DNA from: Sphingomonas oligoaromativorans
GTDB lineage: Bacteria; Pseudomonadota; Alphaproteobacteria; Sphingomonadales; Sphingomonadaceae
NCBI RefSeq assembly: GCF_011762195.1
Contig: NZ_JAASQK010000001.1
Span: 558,001 to 622,000, forward strand
Direction of reading: 5' to 3'
Length of the DNA stretch: 64,000 bases
Part shown: positions 1-7,644 of the stretch, one piece after another
How the letters are laid out: the number at the start of each line of letters is the position of its first letter
Numbering within the stretch: the first letter of the stretch is position 1
Position numbers and translations under genes: made by a program
Notes under the pieces: model-generated
The model's database searches: none
The model's input: only the letters and a program-made list of their open reading frames with translations
What the model was told of the DNA's origin: nothing

Positions 1-98
1 CGCTGTCGTTCGAGGATCAGCGGCGAACGCCCGCCTCGGGCCAGCCCGATCGCGGCGGCGGCGCCGGCCGGGCCGCCACCGACGATCAGCGTATCCAT
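1..98 (-). CDS. FAD-dependent oxidoreductase, N-terminal fragment (cut by window edge)
   Basis: Reading leftward from the ATG at 98, the 32 visible codons begin MDTLIVGGGPAGAAAAIGLA, a dinucleotide-binding GxGxxG Rossmann start (GGGPAG) followed by a hydrophobic helix and, near the edge, an acidic residue (LILERQ) where the FAD ribose is normally bound. This is typical of geranylgeranyl-reductase or halogenase-like flavoproteins. Such flavoproteins commonly accompany type III polyketide synthases in bacteria, and a type III synthase and a methyltransferase lie about 4-6 kb away, so a role in tailoring a polyketide is plausible. The rest of the gene is outside the window, so family and substrate cannot be settled. 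Confidence 0.75.
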   Translation of the reverse strand, partial: MDTLIVGGGPAGAAAAIGLARGGRSPLILERQ

Positions 99-231
99 GC
101 GACGCACGGGCCGGGCAGGAGGGTTCGATAATGGGGGATGATGCAAATCCCCTTCTCCTTCGGGGGCTGGTGTTCAGGCTTCGGCAGCTTCCGATTGGTT
201 CCGTCTTCCGCCCGGATCGTTCAACGGCTTT

Positions 232-909
232 TTAGAACGCGTAGCTCATGCCGAAGACAAGGGCTCCCCGATGATGAGGCTCTTCCCCATCATAATCCGG
301 CCCCGGTGAGCCATCCGTCCAGGCCAGTTGCAGATCGAACGGGCCAAGGCGACGGCCGACGCCCAGCTTCCAGTCATAACGGGTGTACGGCTCGCCCGGC
401 GCACGCGGGCCGTCGAGCTGTGTCAGCACACCGGCATGGCCCGTCAGCCGCCAGAGGGGAAAGGGGCGCAGAACGCCGTCCGCATCAGCATAGAGCGCCG
501 AGACGCCGCTCCGAAAATAGTGCGGCGAGTAGTGGACGTGCGCGGCGACATGATCGGTGACGAACCCCGCATAGACCTCGCGATAATCCGCCTTGGTGCC
601 GCCGCTATAATAGGCGTTGTAATGGGTGTCGGTGAGGCCGACGTCGATCACGGGGCCGGTGCCGATCTTTCGGGCGAAGCCGATATTCTCGCTGAAGCCG
701 AGCAGCTTCACGCCGGAATGACGCGTCGCGACACTGGTCGCGGCGCCTGCCAGATAGAGGCCGGAAGCATCGTCATAGGCGAGATCGAGCGTCGCGACGG
801 GCCGTCCCTCGCTCAGCGAATGGCCGCGGAAATAATCGTCGGTCTGGAAGGAGACGGTTCCGCCAAGCTGTGCGGCGGCCGGCGCTCCGATGCTTGCAAC
901 CAGCATCAT
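232..909 (-). CDS. TorF-family putative outer-membrane porin (Gcw_chp type)
   Basis: About 225 residues. A short hydrophobic leader ending APAAAQ is followed by a stretch (GTVSFQTDDYFRGHSLSEG) closely resembling the conserved opening of the Gcw_chp/TorF family, which has a SDYRFRGxSxSxG signature. Alternating beta-strand-like segments follow and the chain ends in an aromatic residue (GMSYAF), a normal outer-membrane barrel end. The start is uncertain: no clear ribosome binding site precedes the ATG at 909, 22 nt after the protease stop, and an in-frame extension into the protease gene exists, so translation may be coupled. It is the last gene of the sigma / anti-sigma / protease run, which suggests coexpression with them. 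The transported substrate is unknown. Confidence 0.7.
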   Translation of the reverse strand: MMLVASIGAPAAAQLGGTVSFQTDDYFRGHSLSEGRPVATLDLAYDDASGLYLAGAATSVATRHSGVKLLGFSENIGFARKIGTGPVIDVGLTDTHYNAYYSGGTKADYREVYAGFVTDHVAAHVHYSPHYFRSGVSALYADADGVLRPFPLWRLTGHAGVLTQLDGPRAPGEPYTRYDWKLGVGRRLGPFDLQLAWTDGSPGPDYDGEEPHHRGALVFGMSYAF

Positions 910-931
910 GCGGAGGAGGAAGCGGATCGGT

Positions 932-2194
932 CTAGCGGTGGATATCCGCCGCGAGTTCCGCCGTGGCCGGGCAGGCGCAGTCACAGGGCCGCGCGGCACG
1001 CAACAGCGAGGCACACGCATCGATGACACCGCCGCCGGGCCTGGCCGACACCAATGTCAGCGCTCCGCCCGCAGCCACGCGCTTCTCGCGAAGCAGCGCG
1101 GCCAGCCCGCTGACATGCGCCGCCGCGTAGGAGCTGCCGTTCACCAGATACCATCGTCCCCCCGGCTGCGTGGTCGGGATGTCACGCCCCGGCGCAAGAT
1201 AGCCCTTCGCCGAAGGCGGAACCATGCCTTCCTCCGCCACGGCGATGACGCCCGGATGGGAGGCGGGAAAGCCGCCATCGGGCTGGTTCGGGTCGATCGC
1301 CGCGACCAGCGTCGCGCCGCGCGCAAGCCCCATGTCGATCAGCCGGCCCAGAAGTGGATCGGGCGGGCCGCTCAGGCTCATGTTGATGATCTGAGCGCGA
1401 TGATCGATCGCGAAGTGCAACGCCTTGGCGAGGCTGAGGCTGTTGCACAGGGTATCAGGAGCGGTAGGCGTCTTCCCGGCCGTCTGCCAGCAGGCGCGCA
1501 GGCCCAACAATCTCGCGCGGGGTGCTACGCCCGCGATGCCGATGCCGTTGCCCGCGATGGCGGCGATGACCCCGGCGACGCCGGTGCCATGCTGCTCGGG
1601 TGCTGTGCTGCCGTCCCCCACGAAATCCTGCTGGACCGCGACCTGCCCTGCGAGATCGGGATGGTTGCTCTCGATCCGGCTGTCGATCACCGCGACGGTG
1701 ACGCCGCGGCCCGTGGCGATCTTGTGGAGATCGGCCAGCCGCCATTCGTGCGCGGCGGGTTCGGCGCGGAACAACGGGTCTTCCTTCCACGCGGCGCTGC
1801 TCTGCGCGCGATAGATGTGCATGGGTTCGGACCAGGCGACGCCCGCATCATGTGAGACTTCCGCGGCGGCGGCATCGGTCGTCCGCCCCTTGGGCACGGC
1901 CATGACGTAACAGTCGAGGCCGAGCAGCGGCATCGGCCAGTCGGTCACCAGCGTCAGGCCATGGGCCTTGGCGATGTGCCGGGCGAGGCGATCCCGCGCG
2001 CCGCTGGCGGGCGAGCTTCCATAACCGCCGCCATAGTCGCCGCCCGGCCGGTAATGCTCGGGCGCGAGGCGCAGCAGGACGAGGATCTGGTGTCCGGGCG
2101 AAGGCGTATCGGCGCTCCAGCCCGGCGAGGCGGCGGCGATGAGGCCGCAGAGCCCGGCCAGCAGCAGGCCTATCCCCCGGATGCGGCGGCTCAT
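932..2194 (-). CDS. secreted subtilisin-like serine protease (S8 family)
   Basis: A 420-residue protein with a signal peptide (residues 1-27, ending PGWSA), an N-terminal prodomain-like region to about residue 130, and a catalytic domain. The triad is visible: Asp171 in VAVIDSRIE, His202 in QHGTGVAGV and Ser355 in NGSSYAAAHVSG. The usual oxyanion-hole Asn segment (AAGN) reads AAID around 299-301, so Asp probably replaces Asn. The gene starts inside the anti-sigma stop (ATGA overlap at 2191-2194), so the two are translationally coupled. Export to the periplasm or surface is predicted. Its coupling to an anti-sigma factor with a propeptide-like outer domain suggests a signalling or stress-response role rather than nutrition; this is inference. 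Confidence 0.88.
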   Translation of the reverse strand: MSRRIRGIGLLLAGLCGLIAAASPGWSADTPSPGHQILVLLRLAPEHYRPGGDYGGGYGSSPASGARDRLARHIAKAHGLTLVTDWPMPLLGLDCYVMAVPKGRTTDAAAAEVSHDAGVAWSEPMHIYRAQSSAAWKEDPLFRAEPAAHEWRLADLHKIATGRGVTVAVIDSRIESNHPDLAGQVAVQQDFVGDGSTAPEQHGTGVAGVIAAIAGNGIGIAGVAPRARLLGLRACWQTAGKTPTAPDTLCNSLSLAKALHFAIDHRAQIINMSLSGPPDPLLGRLIDMGLARGATLVAAIDPNQPDGGFPASHPGVIAVAEEGMVPPSAKGYLAPGRDIPTTQPGGRWYLVNGSSYAAAHVSGLAALLREKRVAAGGALTLVSARPGGGVIDACASLLRAARPCDCACPATAELAADIHR

Positions 2195-2832
2195 GGTGTC
2201 GCGCTCGCGTTGATCGGCTCGGCAAGCACGATGTCATGGTCGGCGCGCAATCGCGCAAGCGCCGCCTCGCGCCGTTCGGCGGGCAGATGGAGCACATAGG
2301 CGTCGGCCGCCGTCGGCCCGTCCACCAGACGCGCGCCATTGGCGTTGAGCGTCTCGCGAAGCGCCTGTTCGCTGGTGTCGGGCCGGAAGATCACGATGGC
2401 GTTGCCGTTGGCCGGCGCCGGCGCCGCGCCGAGGGCGTGATAGGGCGCGGGGGCCGGGCGGAGGACGGGCACGATCAGCACCGCCAATGCCGCGACGAAG
2501 GCCGCCTGAGCCGAGAGGAACCAGCCGGTCCGTCCCGGCCGGGCGAGCGCGCGGCGGATCATCGGGAAAACCTTGCCTTCGGGCGGCGGCGAAGCCGGAT
2601 CGAGGCGACGGCTGAACGCTTCCCAATCGAGCCCGGTCTCGACCGGAAGCCGCGCGACCTCGGTGCCGAGCCTGCGCTCCAGCAGCAATTCGGCGCGGCA
2701 TTCCTCGCATTCCGCCAGATGCGCCTCGACCTGGAGGCGATCTTCCGGGTCGAGCTGTCCCGTGACGTACCATGGGAGCAACCGCTCGGTTTCCAGATGC
2801 GGATTGCCGTTGAAGCGAAGGATGTTGTCCAT
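2191..2832 (-). CDS. membrane anti-sigma factor with zinc-finger N-terminus and subtilisin-propeptide-like periplasmic domain
   Basis: From the ATG at 2832 the protein has 213 residues. The cytoplasmic part holds the zf-HC2 anti-sigma signature His38-x3-Cys42-x2-Cys45 (HLAECEEC). A single membrane helix spans about 105-124. The periplasmic tail (about 144-206: AIVIFRPDTSEQALRETL ... YVLHLPAERREAALA ... HDIVLAEPI) has the beta-alpha-beta pattern and the closing xxxAEP of subtilisin (I9/fervidolysin-type) propeptides. The start was chosen because AGGTG, overlapping the sigma stop, lies 6 nt before this ATG; a GTG at 2841 is the alternative. It should bind the upstream-encoded ECF factor, and its outer domain may bind the downstream-encoded protease. 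The propeptide resemblance was judged by eye. Confidence 0.85.
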   Translation of the reverse strand: MDNILRFNGNPHLETERLLPWYVTGQLDPEDRLQVEAHLAECEECRAELLLERRLGTEVARLPVETGLDWEAFSRRLDPASPPPEGKVFPMIRRALARPGRTGWFLSAQAAFVAALAVLIVPVLRPAPAPYHALGAAPAPANGNAIVIFRPDTSEQALRETLNANGARLVDGPTAADAYVLHLPAERREAALARLRADHDIVLAEPINASATP

Positions 2833-2841
2833 CGTCTGCAC

Positions 2842-3420
2842 CTACAGCCAGTCCGCGAACTCGCCGGCGAGCATCCGCTTGAGGTGGCGGCGCGCGTGAA
2901 ACATGCGCGTCTTTACCGTATCGACCGGGCAATCCATGATCTCGGCGATCTCCCGATAGCCGGCGCCGTGGAAATAGGTGAGGTCCACCACGGCGCGATG
3001 GTTGGGCGAGAGCTGGCCGATCGCGCCGAGCAAGGCCTGCTGCACGCGAAGCTGTCCGACCCGCTGGTCCGGCCCGGCATCGGGGCTGACGCGTTCATGC
3101 GCGTGGGCGTCCTCGATCGGCTCATCTTCCCGACGGCTGGCCTTCAGCGCCTTGCGATAGGCGATGGCGAATATCCAGGTGGAAAGCTTGCTGGCGCCGC
3201 TGAAGCTGTCCGGCCGGCTCCAGACGACCATCATCGTGTCGTTGAACACCTCCTCGACCAGTTGCGGCCGGCGCAACAGGTGGGTGAGGAAGCGGGCGAG
3301 GCGCGGACGGTAGCGGCGATAAAGTTCCTCGAAGGCGGGGAGATCCTGCGCGCAGATCCGCGCCATCAGGCGGGCTTCGTCCTGCGGCATCGCAGGCCCC
3401 CGCTGCTTCTCATTCGCCAT
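2842..3420 (-). CDS. ECF-type RNA polymerase sigma factor
   Basis: 192 residues from the ATG at 3420 (a TTG at 3435 and an ATG at 3390 are alternatives). Sigma-70 region 2 is visible (FEELYRRYRPRLARFL, then VEEVFNDTMMVVW and WIFAIAYRKAL), as is region 4 (LSPNHRAVVDLTYFHGAGYR, EIAEIMDCPVDTVKTRMFHA). There is no region 1 or 3, as expected for an ECF factor. It is the first gene of a four-gene run with its anti-sigma factor, a secreted protease and a porin. Group IV sigma factors normally activate their own operon; no clear GGAAC-type minus 35 element was found upstream, so autoregulation is assumed, not seen. Confidence 0.92.
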   Translation of the reverse strand: MANEKQRGPAMPQDEARLMARICAQDLPAFEELYRRYRPRLARFLTHLLRRPQLVEEVFNDTMMVVWSRPDSFSGASKLSTWIFAIAYRKALKASRREDEPIEDAHAHERVSPDAGPDQRVGQLRVQQALLGAIGQLSPNHRAVVDLTYFHGAGYREIAEIMDCPVDTVKTRMFHARRHLKRMLAGEFADWL

Positions 3421-3677
3421 GCCGTATCCAGACAAGACCCCGGCTCCCTTGCGTCACGGTCATCAGTGGCCGGTGGCGCGGGAAAGGTTCAAATCCTTAT
3501 CCTCTTGCGGGTGCGGGGCTGTCGAGAGCGAAATGGCGCCTTCGCTTCGTCGATCAAAAAGAACGCTCTGTCGTCACTCCATGAACCGATACGCACCCTC
3601 GCCGAACAGAACAAAGCCATGAGCCGATGGCCCGGCCCCTTCCCCCCAGGGGCCGGTTACTGACACTGGAGGAACAG

Positions 3678-4079
3678 ATGCGCCGTTCGATGGCCCCGGC
3701 CTTGCTTGCCGTTGCTCTGCTGGCTCCGATGAGCAACGCGCAGCCGCCCGAATGGGCCGGCGCGCGGACTGTCTCGGTGGAGCTTTCCAACTTCAGGTTC
3801 ACACCGGCGACGCTGACGCTGCAACATGGGGTGGTCTATCGCCTCCGCTTCTCCAACGCCGCGTCCGGCGAGCATGATTTCGTCGCGAGGGAGTTTTTCG
3901 CCGAGGCCAATATCGCGCCGGAGGACCGCGCCAAGGTCAGGAATGGCGGGGTCGACGTGGATGGAAAGGAAACGGTCGACGTGCGGCTCATGGCCGGCCG
4001 GCCGGGCACCTACAAGAGCCACTGCTCCCACTTCCTGCACAGCAGCTTCGGCATGACCGGAACGATCGTCGTGCGTTAA
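3678..4079 (+). CDS. secreted cupredoxin-like protein (type I copper site)
   Basis: 133 residues from the ATG at 3678, which follows GGAGGA at good spacing. Signal peptide MRRSMAPALLAVALLAPMSNA, then a plastocyanin-like fold: a strand (FRFTPATLTLQHGVVYRLRF), a first histidine in GEHDFVA and a C-terminal ligand loop KSHCSHFLHSSFGMTGTIVV. The loop supplies Cys, His and Met in a Cys-x4-His-x4-Met arrangement, close to plastocyanin and azurin spacing. A periplasmic electron-transfer or copper-binding role is likely. It diverges from the ECF sigma operon with about 257 nt between start codons and is followed by the methyltransferase gene 65 nt on. The physiological partner is unknown. Confidence 0.8.
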   Translation: MRRSMAPALLAVALLAPMSNAQPPEWAGARTVSVELSNFRFTPATLTLQHGVVYRLRFSNAASGEHDFVAREFFAEANIAPEDRAKVRNGGVDVDGKETVDVRLMAGRPGTYKSHCSHFLHSSFGMTGTIVVR

Positions 4080-4144
4080 GTCGGCACCGGATCAGGCCAC
4101 GCATTTCTCTTTCCATGCCCATAGAAGAAGCGTCAGGAGGAGCC

Positions 4145-4840
4145 ATGACCACGCTCGCACTTCGATGCCGCACGGAAGAGCAGATGGATGCGCTGGATCT
4201 CGATCCCGAAACCTATGCCAAGGTTCTGCGCGATCTGTCGCGCGTCAATCGCTGGACATTCACGGCCCATCCGACGCTCGCCTATCTCGAACGGGCGACG
4301 AAGGGGCTGCCCCGCTTTCGCCTGCTGGATGTGGGGTTCGGCGCGGGCGACATGCTGCGTGCGATCGCAGTTTGGGCGAAGAAGCGCGGCATCGCGGCCG
4401 ATCTGGTGGGCGTCGATCTCAATCCGCGCAGCGAAGGCATCGCCCGCGCCGCGACGCCCGCCGATCTCGCCATCGATTACCGGACGGGCGATTATCATGA
4501 TGTCGAGGGGCCGATCGACTTCATCGTCAGCAGCCAGGTCACGCATCACATGACCGACGCGCAGCTCCATGCGTTCATCCGCCATATGGAGGCGCGGTCG
4601 GCGCGCGGCTGGCTGATCTCCGATCTGCACCGCCACCGGTTCGCCCATGGCAGCTATCCCCTGCTGGCGCGGCTGATGCGGGTCCACCGGATCGTCCGCG
4701 AGGATGGCACGCTCTCCATTGCGCGGAGCTTCCGCCCGGATGAGTGGCGGCCGATCCTCGAAGAAGCGGGCGTCTCGCCAAGCCGGGTGACGATCGCCCG
4801 GCGCTTCCCGTTCCGCCTCACCGTCGAGCGCCTCCGCTGA
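4145..4840 (+). CDS. class I SAM-dependent methyltransferase beside type III PKS
   Basis: 231 residues from the ATG at 4145, preceded by AGGAGGAG. Motif I is LLDVGFGAGDML at about residues 62-73, with the acidic strand-2 end in LVGVDLNP and a motif IV region in IDFIVSSQVTHHM. The C-terminal half (LISDLHRHRFAHG ... LARLMRVHRIVREDG ... FRPDEWRPILEEAGV) matches the methyltransferase type that usually flanks bacterial type III polyketide synthases and a flavoprotein. It converges with the synthase gene; the stop codons are about 14 nt apart. The likely role is O- or C-methylation of an alkylresorcinol or pyrone product. The chemistry is inferred from context. Confidence 0.82.
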   Translation: MTTLALRCRTEEQMDALDLDPETYAKVLRDLSRVNRWTFTAHPTLAYLERATKGLPRFRLLDVGFGAGDMLRAIAVWAKKRGIAADLVGVDLNPRSEGIARAATPADLAIDYRTGDYHDVEGPIDFIVSSQVTHHMTDAQLHAFIRHMEARSARGWLISDLHRHRFAHGSYPLLARLMRVHRIVREDGTLSIARSFRPDEWRPILEEAGVSPSRVTIARRFPFRLTVERLR

Positions 4841-4854
4841 GGCGGCGGGGCGTA

Positions 4855-5922
4855 TCAGGCGCCCCGGAAAGCGAAGCCCTCCGCAGCCAAGCCGGGGCCG
4901 AAGGCCAGAGCCACGCCGTCCGAAGGCGCGGGGCGTTCCATCAGATCGGCCAGCACGAACATCAGCGTCGCCGAGGACATGTTGCCGAAGCGCCGAAGCA
5001 CCGAGCGCGAGGGCGCAAGCGCGTCCTCGGGAAGCCCGAGCGCGGTCTCCACCGCATCGAGGATGGAGCGGCCGCCGGCATGGACTGCCCATGTCAGTTC
5101 GTCGGCGCGTCGGCCATCGAGGATGCGCTGGCGGGTGTCGGGGTCGTGGAGCGCGCTGGTGATGCGGCCGGGCACCTCGCCGGAGAGATGCATCTCGAAG
5201 CCCTCGTCGCCGATCGTCCAGCGGATGAGGTCGCGGCTGTCGGGCAGTGTGGCTGCGAAGAAGCGCTCGATGGCAAGCGCGGAGGGTTCGGCGCTGACGA
5301 TCGCGGCGGCCGCGCCGTCGGCAAACTGGAGCATGGCGAGCAGCGCTCCGATCTCGCCCGTTTCGATCAGGTGGAGGGTCGACAGCTCGACGGTGACGAC
5401 CAGCACGCGCGCCCGCGGTTCGGATCGGGCGATATGATGCGCCACGCGCAGCGCCGATACGGCCGCGTAACAACCCATGAAGCCCACCAGCGTCCGCTCG
5501 ACGCCGGGATCGAGGCCGAGCCTGTCCGCGATGATCTGATCCACGCCGGGGGCGACGAAACCGGTGCAGCTTGCCACCACGAGATGGGTGATGCCCTCGA
5601 TCGGCGTCTTCTCCTTCAGCGCCTCGATGGCATCGAGCGCCAGCGCCGGTGCGGCCTCGGCGTAGAAGGCCATGCGCCGCCCCGTGGAAGGCAGGCGGTT
5701 GCCCGCGTAGAAGCCGCCGGCCCCCACGGGCGATCCGCCATCCGATGCACGCGGCAGGACGGACCAGCGATGCTCGATGCCCGATCGCGCCGCCATCCGC
5801 CGGAACAGCGCCTGTTCGCGCCGATCCGCGATCCTGGATGACGCCCACGCGATGAAGGGCGCATGGACGTCATGCGCGGGCACGGCGGTGCCGATGGCAT
5901 GGATGTGGGCGGTGGGTCGCAC
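4855..5922 (-). CDS. type III polyketide synthase (chalcone/stilbene synthase family)
   Basis: 355 residues, normal for the family. The catalytic triad is complete: Cys151 in GFMGCYAAVSALR, His281 in WAVHAGGRSIL and Asn314 in RRFGNMSSATLMF. The GTG start at 5922 is preceded by GAGGTA. Such enzymes extend acyl-CoA starters with malonyl-CoA to alkylresorcinols, alkylpyrones or phloroglucinols; the starter cannot be read from sequence. The convergent methyltransferase and the flavoprotein at the left edge of the window complete a set often found together. Here the flavoprotein is split from the synthase by an unrelated ECF sigma / protease operon of about 3.8 kb. Confidence 0.93.
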   Translation of the reverse strand: MRPTAHIHAIGTAVPAHDVHAPFIAWASSRIADRREQALFRRMAARSGIEHRWSVLPRASDGGSPVGAGGFYAGNRLPSTGRRMAFYAEAAPALALDAIEALKEKTPIEGITHLVVASCTGFVAPGVDQIIADRLGLDPGVERTLVGFMGCYAAVSALRVAHHIARSEPRARVLVVTVELSTLHLIETGEIGALLAMLQFADGAAAAIVSAEPSALAIERFFAATLPDSRDLIRWTIGDEGFEMHLSGEVPGRITSALHDPDTRQRILDGRRADELTWAVHAGGRSILDAVETALGLPEDALAPSRSVLRRFGNMSSATLMFVLADLMERPAPSDGVALAFGPGLAAEGFAFRGA

Positions 5923-6188
5923 GATACTCTACCTCACGCTTTGCGGGGCCGTCCCGGTCATAGGTCGCGCGCAACGCCTTGCCAGCCCCGCGCGCATATT
6001 CTTTGTTATCGGCAGGAGGCCTTTGGTTCATTCGCGCCGACGATCGGCTTGCCGCTATTGCAGCCTATGCTTGGCCGCGATCGGGAGCATGGTCGCCACT
6101 ATATATGGCGTAATCCGCCTCAGCCGTTAGGCCCCTCCAGCGATCGAGGCAGGCCTCCCCGCCATCCCGCGGTTCGGGACATCGCAAT

Positions 6189-6214
6189 GGGCGCCGCCAT
6201 AGTCGGCGGCACCC
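6189..6214 (-). terminator. GC-rich hairpin downstream of the SDR operon
   Basis: A ten-base stem with one mismatch (GGGCGCCGCC, six-base loop, GGCGGCACCC) lies 8 nt beyond the SDR stop codon, positioned to end the minus-strand operon. No strong T run follows, so it may act only as a 3' stabilising stem. The remainder of the 299-nt gap (5923-6221) between the SDR stop and the polyketide synthase start holds the synthase promoter region; no further gene is visible in it. Confidence 0.5.
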
Positions 6215-6221
6215 GCTCGCA

Positions 6222-6992
6222 TCAAATGGCTTTCACCTCACCCCCGTCCATGCGGAGGGCCGACCCCGTCATCCATTTGGCACCCGGCGATACCAGGAAG
6301 GCCATAAGCTCCGCGATCTCTTCCGGCTCGCCGTAGCGGGCGATGCCGGCTTCCCTGGGGAATTTTGCCGTCGCATCCTCGACCGACAGGCCGTGCAAGG
6401 GCGCCCAACGCTCCAGATACGATCGGCGGCGCCCAGTCATCACCGGTCCCGGCAACACGCTGTTCACCTGAACGCCGTCTTCTAGGCCTCGATCGGAAAA
6501 GGCTTTCGCGAGCGCAACGATCGCGGCATTGATCGTGCCAACGGCTGCATAAGGGGCCTTTGGGAACTGCGCCGAGTTGCCCGAGATCAGCACAACCGAT
6601 CCTCTTGCCTCTTTGAGGGCAGGCCAGGCGGCGATCGTAAGGCGACGAGCCCCGTGTAATTTAAGGGCCATGCCGGCATCCCACTGCTCGTCCGTCATCT
6701 CGAGCAGGTCGATCTGGGGTACGGCGCCTGCGATGTTGAGGAGCGCGTCGATCCGTCCGAACCGCGAGAGGGCAGCCTCCACGATTTTCGCCGGCGCTGC
6801 GGGATCGGCGAGATCGGCCACCAAAATGAGGGCTTCCGCTCCGAGACCGCGTATCTCTTCGGCAACGGATTCCAGTTTCTCCCGGCTGCGGGCGATCAGC
6901 ACCAGACTGGTGAAATCCTTGGCTAGCCGGATTGCGGTGGAGCGGCCGATGCCTTGGCTCGCTCCGGTGACGATAGCGACCGAATTCTTCAC
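6222..6992 (-). CDS. short-chain dehydrogenase/reductase, atypical active site
   Basis: 256 residues from a GTG at 6992 preceded by GGGAGA. The cofactor motif TGASQGIG, the NNAG-like LNIAGAVP, a C-terminal PG motif (VLPGPVMT) and the closing TGSALRMDGGE mark an SDR of the FabG type. In the active site, Ser (LISGNSAQ) and Tyr (APYAAVG) are present, but the position four residues after Tyr is Gly, not the usual catalytic Lys (YxxxK). The protein may therefore have altered activity or belong to a divergent subgroup. It is the last gene of a hydrolase / TMEM175 / SDR operon. The substrate is unknown. Confidence 0.85.
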   Translation of the reverse strand: MKNSVAIVTGASQGIGRSTAIRLAKDFTSLVLIARSREKLESVAEEIRGLGAEALILVADLADPAAPAKIVEAALSRFGRIDALLNIAGAVPQIDLLEMTDEQWDAGMALKLHGARRLTIAAWPALKEARGSVVLISGNSAQFPKAPYAAVGTINAAIVALAKAFSDRGLEDGVQVNSVLPGPVMTGRRRSYLERWAPLHGLSVEDATAKFPREAGIARYGEPEEIAELMAFLVSPGAKWMTGSALRMDGGEVKAI

Positions 6993-7033
6993 GGGAGTCT
7001 CCCTTTGAATGATTGTAACCGATATGGTTGCCG

Positions 7034-7624
7034 TCACGCGGTTATTCCATGCACGGGTGCTTCCGGCCGCAGGTAGAGCAGCAGGGATCCGCAGATCAGC
7101 CCGAAGCCGAGCCAGGGGAGAATGATCGCCACCACCATTGCGAGAGAGAAGGTGGAAACGGTGATGATCGATCGCCTGCGCGCCAATCGCTGGGTGGCGA
7201 CCGGAAACTGCCGTGCATCGGCATGACGGATCACCTCGCGTTCGAAGGCGAGGTAAAGCAGGTTCACCGCCACGAACAGTCCAGCATAGAGCGAGACCGA
7301 GGCGGCCGAGAGCCTAGTATCCGCCATCCAGTTTGTCGCGAACGGAAGCAACGAAACGGCGAACAGATGCGCGAAGTTCAGCCAGAGCAGCGCAGGCGTG
7401 GCATGGCGCACGAAACGCAGCAGATGATGATGGTTCATCCAGATGATGGCGATGAACAGATAGCTGACCGCGTAGCTCAGGGCGGTAGGCCAGAGCGGCA
7501 GTAGAGCCGCGAGCCCCGGCCCCATCGGAGGTTTCAGCTCAAGCACCATGATCGTGATGATGACCGCCAGCACGCCGTCGGAAAACGCTTCCATACGGTG
7601 CGATCCAGCCTGTGGCGTGCCCAT
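7034..7624 (-). CDS. TMEM175-family putative potassium channel (DUF1211)
   Basis: 196 residues from the ATG at 7624, which follows AAGGAGG. The hallmark helix is at the N-terminus: MEAFSDGVLAVIITIMVLEL, with the FSD motif of TMEM175 channels. Five further hydrophobic segments follow, for six in all. Bacterial members are potassium-selective leak channels in the inner membrane. The gene sits 20 nt after the alpha/beta hydrolase and 41 nt before the SDR on the same strand, so the three are probably cotranscribed. Why a channel should be linked to two soluble enzymes is not evident. Confidence 0.85.
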   Translation of the reverse strand: MGTPQAGSHRMEAFSDGVLAVIITIMVLELKPPMGPGLAALLPLWPTALSYAVSYLFIAIIWMNHHHLLRFVRHATPALLWLNFAHLFAVSLLPFATNWMADTRLSAASVSLYAGLFVAVNLLYLAFEREVIRHADARQFPVATQRLARRRSIITVSTFSLAMVVAIILPWLGFGLICGSLLLYLRPEAPVHGITA

Positions 7625-7644
7625 CTCATCCTCCTTGCGTTCGG

